From positions 2,232,001 to 2,296,000 of the forward strand of contig NZ_CP012640.2 of NCBI RefSeq assembly GCF_001412595.2: a DNA stretch of 64,000 bases, written 5' to 3'. Source of the DNA: Massilia sp. WG5. Lineage in GTDB: Bacteria > Pseudomonadota > Gammaproteobacteria > Burkholderiales > Burkholderiaceae_D. A model generated the notes under the pieces. That model saw only the letters and a program-made list of their open reading frames with translations, had not been told where the DNA came from and ran no database searches. Below are positions 63,127 to 64,000 of the stretch, piece after piece; position 1 is the first letter of the stretch; every line of letters begins with the position of its first letter. The translations under genes and the position numbers were made by a program.

Positions 63127-64000
63127 ATGGCCGAAGACACTCATAACGTTAAAACGATGACACAAAGCGTGGGAGGCGCAATGGAAGGGGAATTCCATCT
63201 CACGCCAGTGGATACCGAACAGCGGGAAACGGTTTTCATAGCGCCGCCCAACAGGGTCATCCCCGTCATATTCTTGCCAGGTGTCATGGGTAGCAATCTG
63301 CGTATGAGCAGGGCAAGAAAAGCAGATCTCAAGAGTCAAAACGATATCGCCTGGCGACCAGATAATCTTGGTTTTTCAACGGTGCTTAGTGATGTTCGAA
63401 AAGCAGCCAATCTAAGCCCGCGGGAACGGCAGATGAAGCTCGATCCTGACGAAACTGAAGTGGACTATTATCGGTATACCGAAGATCAGGGCAGATTTGA
63501 CCCAAGCGGAACGCTCAGTCAGCAATCCGATTCTCGACACAGCAACGTACCCGACATACTGCAAGACGTTGGTTTGCTCAAGAGCGACCATTCTAACACG
63601 GGATTGCATCAACCAACAAAACATCCGCATGCAGCGACGGCAGCACAAAAAGCCCGGTGGCGCGGTTGGAGCGAAATATCGTTCGGCGACTATAGCGGGG
63701 CATTGTCTACCCTTGAGGGCAGGCTAAACCGTATTATTGGCTTTGGGTGCGCGCTGGCTAAAGATAAGGCTGGCCGTAACCCGTTGGATCTGTTCTGGAT
63801 GTCAAATGTGAACGTTACCGGCCCGCCTGTAGGAGTAACAGACGTGTCGCCAAAACGATGGGGAGCGCTTAACGCGGCCATGCTTGAAGAGAAAGAAGTT
63901 ATGCGCGTAGCCAACTGTCTATATCCAGTCCATGCAATGGGATATAACTGGCTCCAAAGCAACGCTGTGTCCGCCAAGAAGACGGCCGCCCGTATCAGGG
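63127..64000 (+). CDS. Lipase-like T6SS effector candidate (Tle-type), partial
   Basis: An open frame of 291 codons that runs out of the window; it starts one base after the vgrG stop. MAEDTHNVKTMTQSV is followed at residues about 46-56 by PVIFLPGVMGSNL, the oxyanion-type strand of LCAT/PGAP1-like esterases, and later by YPVHAMGYNWLQSN, which in such lipases precedes the GHSMGG nucleophile, expected just past the end. Position beside vgrG and the motif fit a Tle-family phospholipase effector. No toxin activity is shown; an immunity gene would be expected downstream. The region is markedly less GC-rich than the chromosome. Confidence 0.7.
   Translation, partial: MAEDTHNVKTMTQSVGGAMEGEFHLTPVDTEQRETVFIAPPNRVIPVIFLPGVMGSNLRMSRARKADLKSQNDIAWRPDNLGFSTVLSDVRKAANLSPRERQMKLDPDETEVDYYRYTEDQGRFDPSGTLSQQSDSRHSNVPDILQDVGLLKSDHSNTGLHQPTKHPHAATAAQKARWRGWSEISFGDYSGALSTLEGRLNRIIGFGCALAKDKAGRNPLDLFWMSNVNVTGPPVGVTDVSPKRWGALNAAMLEEKEVMRVANCLYPVHAMGYNWLQSNAVSAKKTAARIR

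Overview
The window is a high-GC chromosomal segment of a beta-proteobacterium, most likely Oxalobacteraceae and Massilia-like. I infer this from the gene families (phasin, Nudix protein with a zinc ribbon, aat next to bpt, cysB-type LysR fused to cysTWA, tail-to-tail fatty-acid desaturases, exbB-exbD-exbD) and from the codon use; no database search was possible.

Layout. 1-5.8 kb: the 5' end of adenosine deaminase (minus strand), then the PrkA kinase, YeaH and SpoVR/YcgB stress triad. 6.3-10.3 kb: tonB, exbB, two exbD genes and a secreted repeat-rich protein. 10.4-17.8 kb: ribF, ileS, lspA, coaBC, dut and an M48-like lipoprotein whose catalytic residues are lost. 17.9-26 kb: a DMT exporter overlapping an AlkA-type glycosylase, an outer-membrane protein, an orphan Tdi1-like gene, initiator tRNA-fMet, Nudix, the two N-end-rule transferases aat and bpt, pyrD and an aldo-keto reductase. 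26.1-30.8 kb (minus): sulfur uptake, cysT-cysW-cysA-cysB plus a TauE/SafE permease. 30.9-36 kb: 1-Cys peroxiredoxin, dgkA, an IclR regulator, a PBP7-type endopeptidase, nitroreductase and a second EamA permease. 36.2-42.6 kb: phasin, livFGMH without a binding protein, apt, ispH, fkpB. 42.7-53.3 kb: radC, a GT39-like membrane enzyme, rpmB-rpmG, a lipoprotein hydrolase, two facing desaturases, an MscS channel, an RsmB-like methyltransferase and purN. 53.4-57.5 kb: barstar-like, glycine-zipper protein, spermidine-synthase-like protein and a GspE-type ATPase.

57.5-64 kb is the accessory end. Two identical tRNA-Lys genes bracket a secreted GH16 glucanase and a broken coding fragment. Right after the second tRNA lies the C-terminal remnant of a tyrosine recombinase, then a type VI secretion spike protein (VgrG) and, one base after its stop, a lipase-like gene that runs off the window. 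Base composition drops visibly from the VgrG tail onward. This looks like the edge of a tRNA-Lys genomic island carrying a T6SS spike-effector module.

Non-coding signals include intrinsic terminators, a 12-bp inverted repeat framing the phasin promoter (PhaR-type sites), a LacI-type operator at the glucanase gene, a possible IclR operator, two copies of a structured interspersed element whose central hairpin covaries, a family of short REP-like palindromes, and a possible three-way RNA junction between the two exbD genes.
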